Of a stretch of DNA of 64,000 bases, positions 26,595-35,620 are shown one piece after another. The notes under the pieces are model-generated. The model was not told the origin of the DNA. It saw only the letters and a program-made list of their open reading frames with translations, and did no database searches. This DNA comes from Kineothrix alysoides. GTDB lineage: Bacteria > Bacillota > Clostridia > Lachnospirales > Lachnospiraceae. The translations under genes and the position numbers were made by a program. Location: the NCBI RefSeq assembly GCF_000732725.1, contig NZ_JPNB01000002.1, forward strand, positions 1,426,001-1,490,000, in the 5' to 3' direction. Position 1 is the stretch's first letter. The number at the start of each line of letters is the position of its first letter.

Positions 26595-27902
26595 TCAAGC
26601 CTGCCCGGTAAAAGTCAGATACAGCAGCACGGCATTGAGGACGATGATTACGCTTGCAATTGCCATCCCCACGATCTGAACCCATATCTTGTTAGCGAAA
26701 TTGCCCATCAATTGTTTTTTCCCGGCTATGACTAACATTTGGATAATAGGCAGAGGAAGTATGAAGCTGAGTGCGACCTGACTCAACACCAGTGCGTCCA
26801 GAGGATTGATGCCGAGTGCGATGATAATGAGAGCAGGCAGCATAGTGATCAGCCTTCTTAAGTTAACGGGAATACTTATATTTACAAACCCCTTCATAAT
26901 TGTCTGCCCCGCCATTGTCCCCACGGCGGAGGAAGATAATCCGGATGCGAGCAGAGCGATTCCGAAGGCACCGCTTGAAAGTGAGCCCAAAAGCGGCTGT
27001 AACGATTGATGCGCTTGTTCCATAGTATCCACCACCATGCCGTTTCTGAAGAATACGGCGGCGGATACGACTAACATCGCGGCATTGACAAAAAATGCGA
27101 TATTCATGGCAATTATAATATCGATTTTTTCCATTTTTAAATGATGAAGTTTCCCCTCGTCGGAAGTGTCCTCACATCTGTATTGAACCAGCTGCGAATG
27201 CAGATAAATAACATGAGGCATAACCGTTGCTCCCAACATTCCTACAGCAATCGTAACGGCTTCTCCGTTTGGAAGGGAGGGTATCAGCGTATGGATTCCC
27301 ACCTGAGCCCAGTCTGGTTTTGCAAGAAATAACTCCATCAAATATGCGCCGCTGATTATGGCGATAAGAATCGTAATTATCACTTCCACATATTTTTGCC
27401 CGTATTTCTCTATGTAACAGATCATAAAAGTCAAAAGACCGGTTAGCAACCCGGCATAAAGCATCGGAATATGAAACAGCAGGTAAAGGCCCAGCGTTCC
27501 GCCCAGGAATTCGGCAAGGTCGGTTGCCATTGCCCCGATTTCGGCGACAACCCAGAAAAACCAGTTTACTTTTTTGGAAAACACCTTTGCACACATCTCA
27601 GGTAAGCTGTGACCTGTGGCAATGCCAAGCTTTGCCGACATTGTCTGCAAAAAAATTGCCATTAGGTTGCTCCACAAAATCACCCATATCAACGCATAGT
27701 TGAATTTGGAGCCGCCGCTTATATTGGTCGCAAAGTTTCCGGGATCGATGTATGCGACGCTCACAACAAAAGCAGGACCTAAGAATCTCATAAACTTCAA
27801 CGCTTTGTTTTTAGGAGATGCTTCAACCGGCTTATTTTGCATGATTGTACGGGGGCATGTAAATTCTAAATCCATGTCTAAGGCAGATTCCTTAATTTGC
27901 AT
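26595..27902 (-). CDS. mntH: Nramp-family Mn2+/divalent metal transporter
   Basis: This 435-residue proton-coupled metal importer has about eleven membrane helices. The two metal-binding motifs of the family are intact: DPGNFATN in helix 1 (about residues 52-59) and MPHVIYLHS in helix 6 (about 231-239). It is transcribed away from an MntR/DtxR-type regulator gene, with a palindrome in the shared gap. It likely imports manganese under repression by that regulator when metal is plentiful. Confidence 0.92.
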   Translation of the reverse strand: MQIKESALDMDLEFTCPRTIMQNKPVEASPKNKALKFMRFLGPAFVVSVAYIDPGNFATNISGGSKFNYALIWVILWSNLMAIFLQTMSAKLGIATGHSLPEMCAKVFSKKVNWFFWVVAEIGAMATDLAEFLGGTLGLYLLFHIPMLYAGLLTGLLTFMICYIEKYGQKYVEVIITILIAIISGAYLMELFLAKPDWAQVGIHTLIPSLPNGEAVTIAVGMLGATVMPHVIYLHSQLVQYRCEDTSDEGKLHHLKMEKIDIIIAMNIAFFVNAAMLVVSAAVFFRNGMVVDTMEQAHQSLQPLLGSLSSGAFGIALLASGLSSSAVGTMAGQTIMKGFVNISIPVNLRRLITMLPALIIIALGINPLDALVLSQVALSFILPLPIIQMLVIAGKKQLMGNFANKIWVQIVGMAIASVIIVLNAVLLYLTFTGQA

Positions 27903-27934
27903 AACACGATTACCTTTCTGACTTACATCAGTTT

Positions 27935-27954
27935 ATATTAGCCGGGGCTAATAT
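27935..27954. promoter_or_regulatory. Candidate MntR operator
   Basis: ATATTAGCC-GG-GGCTAATAT is a perfect 20-bp dyad lying 33 bp upstream of mntH. It overlaps a TATAAA-like -10 on the minus strand. It resembles DtxR/MntR-type boxes (TTAGCC..GGCTAA). Confidence 0.65.
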
Positions 27955-28059
27955 TTTTTTCATAATACAAATTATGAGGTTCAGGCCAAAAGTGTTACAT
28001 TGGGAATGTTTAAAATTTAGGTGAATAGACTTATATAAAAGTACCTGGGCAGGTGGCGC

Positions 28060-28578
28060 ATGAAGAGCAGTGATTTTCATACTTTCAATGAATATATGAA
28101 AAAAGACGACAGTTCCCTGACTGCGTCCATGGAAGACTATATCGAAATGATCAGCCGTCTTTCAGCTAAAAACGGGTTTACGAGAATTAATGAGTTGTCG
28201 CAGGCTCTCAATATACAGCCCTCGTCCGCAACAAAAATGGTTCAGCGTCTTTCTGAGATGGGATATATTAAATATGAAAAATACAGCGTGCTTTTCCTTG
28301 AGGAAAAAGGTAAGGAGATTGGAGACTGGCTCATAAAGCGCCATATGATTATTGAAAATTTCATGCGGATCATCGGTGTGGATTCTTCTATGATACTGGA
28401 GGAAACCGAAAAGATAGAGCATACATTAAGTAATGAAACTACAGCTTGCATAGAAAGCTTAATAGACTTTTTTGATAACAGCCCTGATATTATTAGCAGA
28501 TTTAAAGCATATAGAACAGAACGGTACGAAAGAGTGGAAGCTTCTTCATTTCAAAATCATTCGAAGATAGTTGAATAA
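28060..28578 (+). CDS. mntR: MntR/DtxR-family metal-dependent repressor
   Basis: This 172-residue regulator has an N-terminal winged helix SLTASMEDYIEMISRLSAKNGFTRINELSQALNIQPSSATKMVQRLSEMGYIKYEKY (about residues 18-75) and a metal-binding dimerisation domain. That domain shows LEEKGKEIGDWLIKRHMIIENFM and EKIEHTLSNETTACIESLIDF. Asp, Glu and His residues occupy the expected sites (ED in MEDY, RHMIIE, EKIEH). It is divergent from mntH and probably represses it with Mn2+ bound. Confidence 0.85.
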   Translation: MKSSDFHTFNEYMKKDDSSLTASMEDYIEMISRLSAKNGFTRINELSQALNIQPSSATKMVQRLSEMGYIKYEKYSVLFLEEKGKEIGDWLIKRHMIIENFMRIIGVDSSMILEETEKIEHTLSNETTACIESLIDFFDNSPDIISRFKAYRTERYERVEASSFQNHSKIVE

Positions 28579-28649
28579 TTAAAGTATCGTTACCGCAGAT
28601 TTGTCAGAATGCTCAACTGAAATGTTATGACTGATAATATAATTAAGAA

Positions 28650-28671
28650 AACAGATGAGCCTGTATCTGTT
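28650..28671 (-). terminator. Terminator of the rsmH-like gene
   Basis: On the minus strand, AACAGAT pairs with ATCTGTT, followed by TTTCTTAATT. The stem starts at the stop codon. Confidence 0.5.
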
Positions 28672-29719
28672 AAGCTTTTACAGCCCAACGTAATTTTGCA
28701 CTCCTGGCACGGCTATTGGAACCGCATTCGGCCGCTGACGGCCGGATAGCCTCAGGAGCTATTTCTTTATAGATGCCTTCGCGGTAGAAGCGCTGGAAGG
28801 ATTTTTTAACGAGACGGTCTTCTCCTGAATGAAAAGTAAGGATAGCGACACGCCCGCCCTCAGCCAATGCAGCGGGAAGCTTTTCCAAGAATTCATATAA
28901 TGCTTCAAATTCATTATTGACATCAATACGCAGCGCTTGAAAGCATCTTTGACAGGATTTCTTAATTTCATTATCTCTATCTTTCTCCGGAATAAAGTTC
29001 AAAGCATCTTTGATCACTTGCCGGAGCTGACTCGTCGTTGTTATATCTGCACCTTTTTTGATTGCAGAAATAACAGCATGAGCGATTTCTGCGGAATGAG
29101 GTTCGTCCGCATTTTCCGACAACATACCGCGTAATTCTTCTTGTGAAATAGTTCTGAGACGATCCGCCGCACTGATACCTTTCGAAGGATTAAGGCGTAA
29201 GTCTAAAGGCCCCTCGGTCTTATAGGAAAATCCTCTTTCCGGATTATCTATTTGCATGGAGGAGACACCCAAATCCGCCAATATAAAATTAAGTGGTCCC
29301 GATTCGGAGGTAATTTGATCTATATTGGAAAAGTTAGTTTGCCTGACCGTTAAGATTTCCGGGCCGTAACCTAATCGTTCTAAACGCTCCCTTGTACGCG
29401 GCAGCTCGATAGAATCTACATCAGTGGCATACAAGTGCCCCTTTGAATTTAAACACTTAAGCATCTCTAAAGTATGACCGCCATAACCTAAGGTCGCATC
29501 TAACCCCGTTTGTCCGGGAGTAATTTGTAAGAAGTCTAATATTTCCTTCACACAAATGGAACGATGCATTCCGGCGGGAGTATTGCCTTTCTGAATGACC
29601 TTTTCCACAGCATTTGCATATAACTCCGGGTTCAATTCCTTATATTTATCTTTAAAAGCTTTTGGATGAGTACCCTTATATCTGGGACGCCGTGTATGCT
29701 TTTTTTCTTGATTATCCAT
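28670..29719 (-). CDS. rsmH: RsmH-type 16S rRNA (cytosine-1402 N4) methyltransferase
   Basis: This 349-residue S-adenosylmethionine-dependent methyltransferase has GLDATLGYGGHTLEML (SAM loop, about residues 81-96), LADLGVSSMQIDNPERGFSY (about 150-170), GPLDLRLNP, and FQALRIDVNNE...RVAILTFHSGEDRLVK. These are the RsmH/MraW signatures. The first 55 basic residues (RRPRYKGTHPKAFKDKYKELNP) are extra compared with the standard enzyme. The gene is not next to cell-division (dcw) genes, so it is probably a second, stand-alone paralogue. Confidence 0.88.
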   Translation of the reverse strand: MDNQEKKHTRRPRYKGTHPKAFKDKYKELNPELYANAVEKVIQKGNTPAGMHRSICVKEILDFLQITPGQTGLDATLGYGGHTLEMLKCLNSKGHLYATDVDSIELPRTRERLERLGYGPEILTVRQTNFSNIDQITSESGPLNFILADLGVSSMQIDNPERGFSYKTEGPLDLRLNPSKGISAADRLRTISQEELRGMLSENADEPHSAEIAHAVISAIKKGADITTTSQLRQVIKDALNFIPEKDRDNEIKKSCQRCFQALRIDVNNEFEALYEFLEKLPAALAEGGRVAILTFHSGEDRLVKKSFQRFYREGIYKEIAPEAIRPSAAECGSNSRARSAKLRWAVKA

Positions 29720-29969
29720 TCCTGCTTCCGCCTTTTTGCGTATCCATTTTTGTGATTCCTATAAATCATATAATACCAAATGCATTTCATAATAGCAAAC
29801 GCATAATAAACGATAAAAAATCGAGCCTATAGTATAATAAAGGAGAGTTGATAAAACGGTTTTTATTGCATTGAGAGGTATACCCATGTAAAATGGGTTA
29901 ATACGAACCTTATTGATAATTATATTTACTGTAATAATAGAGGTTTTGATTAGAATGTGAGGTTCAGAA

Positions 29970-31424
29970 ATGGATATTGGAAGTTTTCATAATTATATGC
30001 TCAGTGAGGATATCATAAAGGCGCTTAATGGTCTGGAATATGATATACCTACGGAGGTTCAGGCCAGAGTCATTCCATATGCTTTAGAGAAAAATGATCT
30101 TATCGTCAAGGCACGGACAGGCAGCGGCAAAACTGCCGCATATGCTATCCCGATATGTGAATCAGTAGAATGGCTTGAAAACAAACCACAAGCGCTTATT
30201 TTGGCACCGACAAGAGAACTTGCCATTCAAATAAAAGAAGACTTTACCAATATAGGCAGATTTAAACGGATAAAGGCGGCGGCAGTCTATGGCAGACACC
30301 AATTTTCCATTGAGAAAGCGGAACTGAAGCAGAAAACACATGTAGTTGCCGGTACACCGGGGCGCATCATGGACCATATAAACAAAGGCACATTAAATTT
30401 AAGTAAGATTAACTGCTTGGTTATTGATGAAGCTGATAGAATGCTGGATATGGGATTTATGGAACAGGTAGAAGCAATTATAAAAGAGCTGTCTGAGGAG
30501 AGGATGACAATGTTGTTTTCTGCTACTATGCCCGATGAAGTAAAAGACATAGCATCAAATTATATGAGAACTCCTGTCAATATAGATGTCAGCGAGACGG
30601 GTATCATGCCTGCTGATATTGAACATTTTCTTTATATTACTGGGGAAGAAGATAAATTTGAACTGCTTACCGATGTTATGATTATTGAAAAACCGGATAG
30701 CTGTATTATCTTTTGCAGTACGAAGGACCGGGTGGACATGGTATGTGATCGTCTGGATGATTTAGGCTATCCTTGTAATAAAATGCATGGAGGCATGGAA
30801 CAGAGCGATCGATTATCTGCAATGATGCGGTTTAAAAGGGGAGAGTGCCGTTATTTGATAGCCACAGATGTAGCAGCAAGAGGTATAGATGTAGAGAACA
30901 TTTCTCTGGTTATTAATTATGACATCCCTTTGGATGAGGAAAATTATGTCCATCGTACGGGAAGAACAGGGCGTGCAGGGCAAAAAGGAAAAGCCCTTTC
31001 CTTCGTGGTTCCTGCACAGACTAGATACTTGCATAATATTGAAAAATTGATTGGATTTAAAATTCAGGAAATAACGAAACCATCCAAAGGGGAAGTGTTC
31101 ATACAGAAACCTTTTTTCGACGAAAAAATAAATACGGCTCCTCAGATTAAAAAAATGAAGAGTGATCAATTGAACAAAGAGATAATGAGACTACGCTTTG
31201 GAGGCGGGAAAAAAAAGAAGCTCAGAGCGGCCAATTTTGTCGGAGTCATATCCAATCTGGAAGGTGTCAGGCCTGAAGACATTGGAATAATAGCCATTCA
31301 AGATACTCTTACCTATGTAGAAATACTGAACGGTAAAGGCCCGTTGGTACTGGAGGCGATGAAAAATACAAAAATTAATGGTAAGCTATTGAAAGTGACC
31401 AAGGCAGTGGAAAAATTTAATTAA
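29970..31424 (+). CDS. dbpA: DEAD-box RNA helicase of the DbpA/YxiN type
   Basis: This 484-residue ATP-dependent RNA helicase shows motifs in order: ARTGSGKT (I), PTRELA (Ia), TPGR (Ib), DEAD (II), SAT (III), RGIDV (V) and HRTGRTGR (VI). The C-terminal 75 residues (about 405-484: [46 protein letters not shown]) are a DbpA RNA-binding domain, which targets 23S rRNA helix 92 in the known proteins. Its role is probably large-subunit assembly. The 250-bp gap upstream contains a small CCCAT/ATGGG hairpin that could be part of a leader. Confidence 0.9.
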   Translation: MDIGSFHNYMLSEDIIKALNGLEYDIPTEVQARVIPYALEKNDLIVKARTGSGKTAAYAIPICESVEWLENKPQALILAPTRELAIQIKEDFTNIGRFKRIKAAAVYGRHQFSIEKAELKQKTHVVAGTPGRIMDHINKGTLNLSKINCLVIDEADRMLDMGFMEQVEAIIKELSEERMTMLFSATMPDEVKDIASNYMRTPVNIDVSETGIMPADIEHFLYITGEEDKFELLTDVMIIEKPDSCIIFCSTKDRVDMVCDRLDDLGYPCNKMHGGMEQSDRLSAMMRFKRGECRYLIATDVAARGIDVENISLVINYDIPLDEENYVHRTGRTGRAGQKGKALSFVVPAQTRYLHNIEKLIGFKIQEITKPSKGEVFIQKPFFDEKINTAPQIKKMKSDQLNKEIMRLRFGGGKKKKLRAANFVGVISNLEGVRPEDIGIIAIQDTLTYVEILNGKGPLVLEAMKNTKINGKLLKVTKAVEKFN

Positions 31425-31477
31425 GTGGTACCATGATTACCTGATATTTGAAAATATAACTTATAAGGAGTGATTGT

Positions 31478-32002
31478 ATGGATAACAATGATATATTGAT
31501 AAGATTAAGATATGCTTTGGATATCAAAGATACAGATATGATGGAAATTTTTAAGCTGGGCGGAATCACGGTAACGAAGGAAGAACTGCAAAGAATGTTA
31601 GCGAAGCCTGAAAATAATGGGAATATTGATCAAGAGGGTCAACTTGCCGCTGACGATGATATGAAGAAATGTGATAACTATATGTTTGAGTCTTTCTTAA
31701 ATGGTTTGATTATTTTCAAAAGAGGAAAGCAAGAAGCAAAGCCTGGTCAGTCCGAGAAACAAGCTTTTATGATCAAAGATAATAAAGCCGTAAATAATGT
31801 CTTCCTGAAGAAAGTAAAAATAGCACTGGCTCTTACCGGTGAGGATATGCTTGAGATATTAAAAGATGCCGGAGTCAATCTGTCAAACAGTGAATTGAGT
31901 GCAGTATTACGCAGAGAAGGACAGCGTAATTATAAAGAGTGCGGCGATCGGTATGTAAGAAAGTTTCTGAAAGGGCTGGCAATTAGATATAGAAATAAAT
32001 AA
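31478..32002 (+). CDS. DUF1456 (YehS-type) protein
   Basis: This 174-residue cytoplasmic protein has two copies of the DUF1456 motif. The first is at about residues 3-76 (NNDILIRLRYALDIKDTDMMEIFKLGG...NYMFESFLNGLIIFKRG), and the second at about 104-170 (NNVFLKKVKIALALTGEDMLEILKDAG...GDRYVRKFLKGLAIRY). The function of the family is unknown. It follows the helicase by 53 bp, with its own AAGGAG site and a strong terminator after it. Confidence 0.85.
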   Translation: MDNNDILIRLRYALDIKDTDMMEIFKLGGITVTKEELQRMLAKPENNGNIDQEGQLAADDDMKKCDNYMFESFLNGLIIFKRGKQEAKPGQSEKQAFMIKDNKAVNNVFLKKVKIALALTGEDMLEILKDAGVNLSNSELSAVLRREGQRNYKECGDRYVRKFLKGLAIRYRNK

Positions 32003-32006
32003 TGTA

Positions 32007-32046
32007 AATCCTCCACGGCCCGGAAGCGGTATGTGGAGGATTTTTT
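32007..32046 (+). terminator. Rho-independent terminator after DUF1456
   Basis: AATCCTCCAC (32007-32016) pairs perfectly with GTGGAGGATT (32033-32042), followed by six T. The stem is almost identical to the one at 16298. Confidence 0.88.
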
Positions 32047-32071
32047 CTTGTTGCCCTTCGGGCAAACAAGG

Positions 32072-32110
32072 CGCAGCTACGCGCGCCAAGCAGAAGTTGT
32101 GCTGTCAAAG
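32072..32110 (+). repeat. 39-bp interspersed repeat, copy A
   Basis: This segment aligns without gaps to 59320-59358: both read CGCAGCT-n-CGCGCGC and then share CA-n-AAG-n-TGT-n-CTG-n-CAAAG. A CCCTTCGGG mini-hairpin precedes copy A. The origin is unknown. Confidence 0.55.
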
Positions 32111-32215
32111 TATTCGTCTGCAAGAGTGCGCGAAGTATGCTTTGGTTTGCCAATGAAGTAACTTAAAAAGTAATCTCATCTTCCTAAATGATTAATATTA
32201 TTGAGGGGGAGGTAA

Positions 32216-32320
32216 ATGAAAATATTTAATGTTAGTATTAATTATATTTATATATTTATTAATAATATTAATTTTTACATTGACATATTCAATGTTCGGT
32301 TGTATATTATAATCAAATAG
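32216..32320 (+). CDS. Possible 34-residue AT-rich peptide
   Basis: GGGGGAGG lies just before ATG 32216. The frame encodes an Ile/Asn/Tyr-rich peptide (MKIFNVSINYIYIFINNINF...) ending inside the promoter of the next operon. The Shine-Dalgarno is strong but the composition reflects AT-rich DNA, so it may not be a gene. Confidence 0.25.
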   Translation: MKIFNVSINYIYIFINNINFYIDIFNVRLYIIIK

Positions 32321-32449
32321 GGCACAGTTAGCCTTTGACTAAACTGCAACATGTGTGTACACAAAATGCGATACAACTGCATTTTGGCGCTGGCAGCCTT
32401 CGCAAAATTGCATAAAGACGCAATTTTGACTTCTCGGTATGGAAGGCTG
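32280..32449 (+). promoter_or_regulatory. Promoter and structured leader of the DUF2089 operon
   Basis: TTGACA (32280-32285) and TATATT (32303-32308) have an ideal 17-bp spacer. The leader then carries three stem-loops: CAGTT/AACTG (32325-32346), AAAATGC/GCATTTT (32363-32385), and CAGCCTTC/GAAGGCTG (32394-32449), the last enclosing a perfect CAAAATTGC/GCAATTTTG stem (32403-32428). No known riboswitch class is recognised. Confidence 0.6.
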
Positions 32450-32487
32450 AATAATAACTTAAATAGTGCGAAAGGATGGTGAAAACA

Positions 32488-32877
32488 ATGAAATACAAAG
32501 CTCCGGGTAAATGCCCCGTATGCGGTGAAAAACTTTCCATAACCAAGCTTGGCTGTCCCAAGTGTTCCACCGCCATTGAAGGCGATTTTCAGCCTTGTGA
32601 ATTCTGTCGTCTCCCGGAAGAAGATCTGGATTTTGTCAAGATATTCATAAAATGTCGCGGTAACATCAAGGATGTTGAGAAAGAACTGGGGATATCCTAC
32701 CCCACGGTTCGCGGTAAACTGGATACGGTCATAAGAGGCCTTGGATATGAAGTATCATCAAAAGAGCTGATTAAGGAAAATGAAGATAAAACAACCGCCA
32801 GGAATGAGATTCTTGACCAATTATCGAATGGTGAGATTTCACCGAAAGATGCAGCAGAACGAATTAAAAATCTATAA
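32488..32877 (+). CDS. DUF2089-type zinc-ribbon/HTH protein
   Basis: This 129-residue protein has an N-terminal zinc ribbon (CPVCGEKLSITKLGCPKC, plus PCEFC) followed by a helix-turn-helix (LDFVKIFIKCRGNIKDVEKELGISYPTVRGKLDTVIRGLGYE, about 45-88). A short C-terminal SHOCT-like helical hairpin follows (EILDQLSNGEISPKDAAERIKNL). This is the DUF2089 architecture, thought to be a regulator. The start is ATG 32488, with AAGGATGGTG upstream. It heads an operon with a SHOCT-like protein and a YvlD-type membrane protein. Confidence 0.85.
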   Translation: MKYKAPGKCPVCGEKLSITKLGCPKCSTAIEGDFQPCEFCRLPEEDLDFVKIFIKCRGNIKDVEKELGISYPTVRGKLDTVIRGLGYEVSSKELIKENEDKTTARNEILDQLSNGEISPKDAAERIKNL

Positions 32878-32896
32878 TTAATAGGAGGTTTCGTCT

Positions 32897-33337
32897 ATGA
32901 GCGAACAGCAAAAAATATTAGAAATGATAGAAAAAGGGCAGATTACCGCTGCCGAAGGAATGGAACTTTTGGAGGCTCTGAATGAGACTAAGGAAGCAGA
33001 AATAGTTCATCAGATTGAAACCGTAACAACGAGACGCAAATATAAGTTCCTTAAGGTTAAGGTCACGTCGGATAACAATTCGGTCAATGTGAATGTCAAT
33101 GTTCCTATACGTCTGCTTACCACGATCAGTGAGATCGCTGACAAGATGACTAATGTGGTTCCTGCGGATGCCAGAAGAGAGATGGAAGCGAAAGGTATCG
33201 ATATTTCCAGCATTGATTTTGCGAAAATAATCGATGAGGTCATAAACGGTACCTTGGATGATCCGGATATCGTTGACGTTGAGGTATGGGATGAAAGCCA
33301 TAATGCGATGGTAAAGGTAAGAGTATATGTCGATTAG
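32897..33337 (+). CDS. SHOCT-like (YvlB N-type) domain protein
   Basis: This 146-residue protein starts with a helical SHOCT-like motif (EQQKILEMIEKGQITAAEGMELLEALNE, residues 3-30), mirroring the end of the DUF2089 protein. The rest is beta/alpha (YKFLKVKVTSDNNSVNVNVNVPIRLL...DDPDIVDVEVWDESHNAMVKVRVYVD). Proteins like this are usually encoded beside DUF2089 and YvlD-type genes and may sense envelope state. The Shine-Dalgarno is AGGAGG. Confidence 0.75.
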   Translation: MSEQQKILEMIEKGQITAAEGMELLEALNETKEAEIVHQIETVTTRRKYKFLKVKVTSDNNSVNVNVNVPIRLLTTISEIADKMTNVVPADARREMEAKGIDISSIDFAKIIDEVINGTLDDPDIVDVEVWDESHNAMVKVRVYVD

Positions 33338-33641
33338 GTGTTTTCGCTTATTATGGATTAAGCTTCAGATTGAGGGCAGAAGGTTCATAAATATTTCTTT
33401 TCCAATGCCCTTGTATATCTTTCAAGAATTATTTGACAGTTTTCTGGACTTACTGACCGTCGCATGTTTTTTTGTATCGAAAGTGCGTAATTCGGATTCA
33501 TCCTGTCGAATCAACATCTATTCAATGAAAGCACTCACTGTCGTAGTCATGAAAGTGCTGGATTCTTTAAACGAGGATGAGCCTTATAATGTTGTCGATG
33601 TATCAACTGACAAAGTAAAGGTATTAATAAAAATCAGGTAA
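33327..33641 (+). CDS. Small protein of the DUF2089 operon
   Basis: This 104-residue frame overlaps the previous gene by 11 bp. Its content (WIKLQIEGRRFINISFPMPLYIFQELFDSFLDLL, then DEPYNVVDVSTDKVKVLIKIR) resembles the short third proteins of YvlB-like operons, which carry a beta block and a VDV..D...V.I.I end. The exact start is uncertain; ATG 33327 lacks a strong Shine-Dalgarno, and coupling to the upstream stop is likely. The function is unknown. Confidence 0.6.
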   Translation: MSIRCFRLLWIKLQIEGRRFINISFPMPLYIFQELFDSFLDLLTVACFFVSKVRNSDSSCRINIYSMKALTVVVMKVLDSLNEDEPYNVVDVSTDKVKVLIKIR

Positions 33642-33719
33642 AACATGTTTGGCGGAGGTAAGGTGTGCAAGGACACCTGCACAAAGGTTCCAGACTTTGA
33701 AAGGAGCATGGATATAAAA

Positions 33720-34070
33720 ATGACGAAACTGCTCATAAAATATATATCTATCATTTTAACGATATATCTGTTGTCATTTGTAATACACACGATTCATATC
33801 AGCAGTACCCCGGCACTTCTTATTATGGGATTGGTACTGCTGGTAATAAACCTTATATTAAAGCCGATTCTGCTATTGATTACTTTGCCGGTCAACCTGC
33901 TGACCTTAGGGTTATTCAGTTTTATTGTGAATGCCTGGACGATTATGATTGCAGATCATTTTGTGGCAGATATCAGCATGGGTGGCTTTCTTAATTCATT
34001 GATTGCCGCTGTCATCATCGTCATCTTTCATCATCTGCTCAGAGATATGGACAGGGAGCCGAATTATTAG
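33720..34070 (+). CDS. YvlD/phage-holin-like membrane protein
   Basis: This 116-residue protein has four membrane helices (about 5-25, 30-48, 53-78 and 90-108). The conserved SSTPALLIMGLVLLVINLILKPILLLITLPVNLLTLGLFSFIVNAWTIMIAD resembles the YvlD/phage holin IV family. The start is uncertain: AAGGAG at 33701 is 13 nt before ATG 33720, and an ATG at 33708 is too close to it. It ends the DUF2089 operon. In Bacillus, YvlD-type genes belong to envelope-stress operons. Confidence 0.75.
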   Translation: MTKLLIKYISIILTIYLLSFVIHTIHISSTPALLIMGLVLLVINLILKPILLLITLPVNLLTLGLFSFIVNAWTIMIADHFVADISMGGFLNSLIAAVIIVIFHHLLRDMDREPNY

Positions 34071-34080
34071 TTTGCTAATA

Positions 34081-35505
34081 TCAAAAGTGTTTGGTAATAT
34101 TGCAATCGCAGAAAGAAATATCCTTCATAATACCGGACAACAGTTCAACGCCCCTTTTGATTTGATCGGGTTCCAGATGCCCATATCCAATCAGCAGCAT
34201 GTTTTGATGCCGCCCTTTTTCTATACAATGATTTTCTACCGGAGTAACGTATAGTCCCTTTTGCAGGCAGTTGCTTTGAAAGGCTTCATCAAACTTCATC
34301 CCCGGAAAATCAATTGCAACATGCAGCCCGGCACAATCGCCATAGGCAGTGCATTTGTTTCCAAAGGCTTCCGTCAGCGATTCCAGCAGCAGCTTCCGGC
34401 GATAACCGTAAATTTTGCGCATCCTCTGGATATGCCTGTCAAGCTTTCTCGACCTTAGAAATTCAGCCAGAGCGGCTTGTTCGAAAGGCGGGTTCTGTAC
34501 ATCGGTATGAGTGCGCAGGTCATGCCAGCGTGCTTGGAGCTGATAGGGTAAAATAACATAACCGATTCGCAAGGCCGGAAAAACCGTTTTGCTGAAGGTA
34601 CCGACATAAATGACACGCTGCGGGTCCATGGTATACATTGGAGCAACAGTTTCTCCGCCATACCGGAATTCACTGTCATAATCATCCTCGATAATATAAA
34701 GATTGTTTTCCCTGGCAAAGTGAATCAGTTCGGTACGGCGTGAGGCAGGAAGAATTCCGCCCAACGGGAACTGGTGAGATGGTGTAACATAGATAGGGCC
34801 TGTACTTTTGCATTTTGATAAATAATCTGTCTGCATTCCCTTTGCATCAACCGGTATGGGAATAATATTACAGCCTTTGTTTATGAAGGTGCCCAGCATT
34901 CCAAGATGACAAGGATCTTCCATCAAAATATTTTTGCTGTCTCCGCACAGAATATCAGCGATAATATGCAGACCTTGCGTTGCGCCCGCGGTAATAAAGA
35001 TATTATCCGGCGAAACCTTGAGCCCGCGGCTTCGAAACAGCCATGCAGCAATTTCTTCCCGGAGTTCAGGTAATCCATGGGGGCCGGTATAACCGAAGGT
35101 CTCAAGAGAAAGCTCCCCGGAAGCCTTATGAAGGAGCTGCTGCCAAAGGAACCTGGGAAACTGGCTTAAATCCGGTCTGCCCGTCCGAAAGCTTATTGCA
35201 ATCGGCCGGGCCGGCTGTCTTTTTATTTTTGGAGATATTACCGGCTCGGCCGATTGCATGCACAGGCCGTCAGCAACTCTCGTAAAAGCACCTTGACTGC
35301 TGATCAGGTATCCTTCCGAAAGGAGCAAGTCATAGGCCCCGCAAACCGTATTGCGGGAAACATTCAGTTCCTTTGCCAATTCCCGTGTGGACGGAACCAC
35401 TTCTCCTGCCTCTAGCTGCCCTGATACCATCAATTCTTTCATAGCCTGATAGATTTGGCGCCATAATTGTAATTCATTTTCCCGATTTAATTCGATTCCT
35501 AACAT
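34081..35505 (-). CDS. MocR-type PLP-dependent transcription regulator
   Basis: This 474-residue regulator combines a GntR winged helix (about 8-75: LWRQIYQAMKELMVSGQLEAGEVVPSTRELAKELNVSRNTVCGAYDLLLSEGYL) with a class-I aminotransferase fold (about 105-460). The PLP-site pieces are FGYTGPHGLPELREEIAAWL, VTPSHQFPLGG, IIEDDYDSEFRY and the lysine motif VGTFSKTVFPALRIGY. It is divergent from an EamA transporter gene with shared inverted repeats between them. This layout is typical of MocR proteins such as PdxR that control an adjacent transporter. The effector is unknown. Confidence 0.9.
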   Translation of the reverse strand: MLGIELNRENELQLWRQIYQAMKELMVSGQLEAGEVVPSTRELAKELNVSRNTVCGAYDLLLSEGYLISSQGAFTRVADGLCMQSAEPVISPKIKRQPARPIAISFRTGRPDLSQFPRFLWQQLLHKASGELSLETFGYTGPHGLPELREEIAAWLFRSRGLKVSPDNIFITAGATQGLHIIADILCGDSKNILMEDPCHLGMLGTFINKGCNIIPIPVDAKGMQTDYLSKCKSTGPIYVTPSHQFPLGGILPASRRTELIHFARENNLYIIEDDYDSEFRYGGETVAPMYTMDPQRVIYVGTFSKTVFPALRIGYVILPYQLQARWHDLRTHTDVQNPPFEQAALAEFLRSRKLDRHIQRMRKIYGYRRKLLLESLTEAFGNKCTAYGDCAGLHVAIDFPGMKFDEAFQSNCLQKGLYVTPVENHCIEKGRHQNMLLIGYGHLEPDQIKRGVELLSGIMKDISFCDCNITKHF

Positions 35506-35515
35506 AATGCCTCCA

Positions 35516-35564
35516 ACTGGCTCTATAAATATTGCGTCGCACTGGCACTTTGAAAGAGCCAGTG
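35516..35564. promoter_or_regulatory. Candidate MocR operator cluster
   Basis: ACTGGC occurs twice in direct orientation (35516 and 35541) and once inverted (GCCAGT at 35558). This gives ACTGGCTC...GAGCCAGT and CACTGGC...GCCAGTG dyads in the gap between the divergent regulator and transporter. Confidence 0.6.
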
Positions 35565-35620
35565 GTTCAAGTAAAATTATACCATTGTGTAATAATAATG
35601 CAATGGATTTGGAGAGCAGA

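Noticed and set aside
33645-34070. True phage holin in the DUF2089 operon
   Set aside because: The four-helix sequence matches the chromosomal YvlD family linked to envelope genes, not lysis cassettes.
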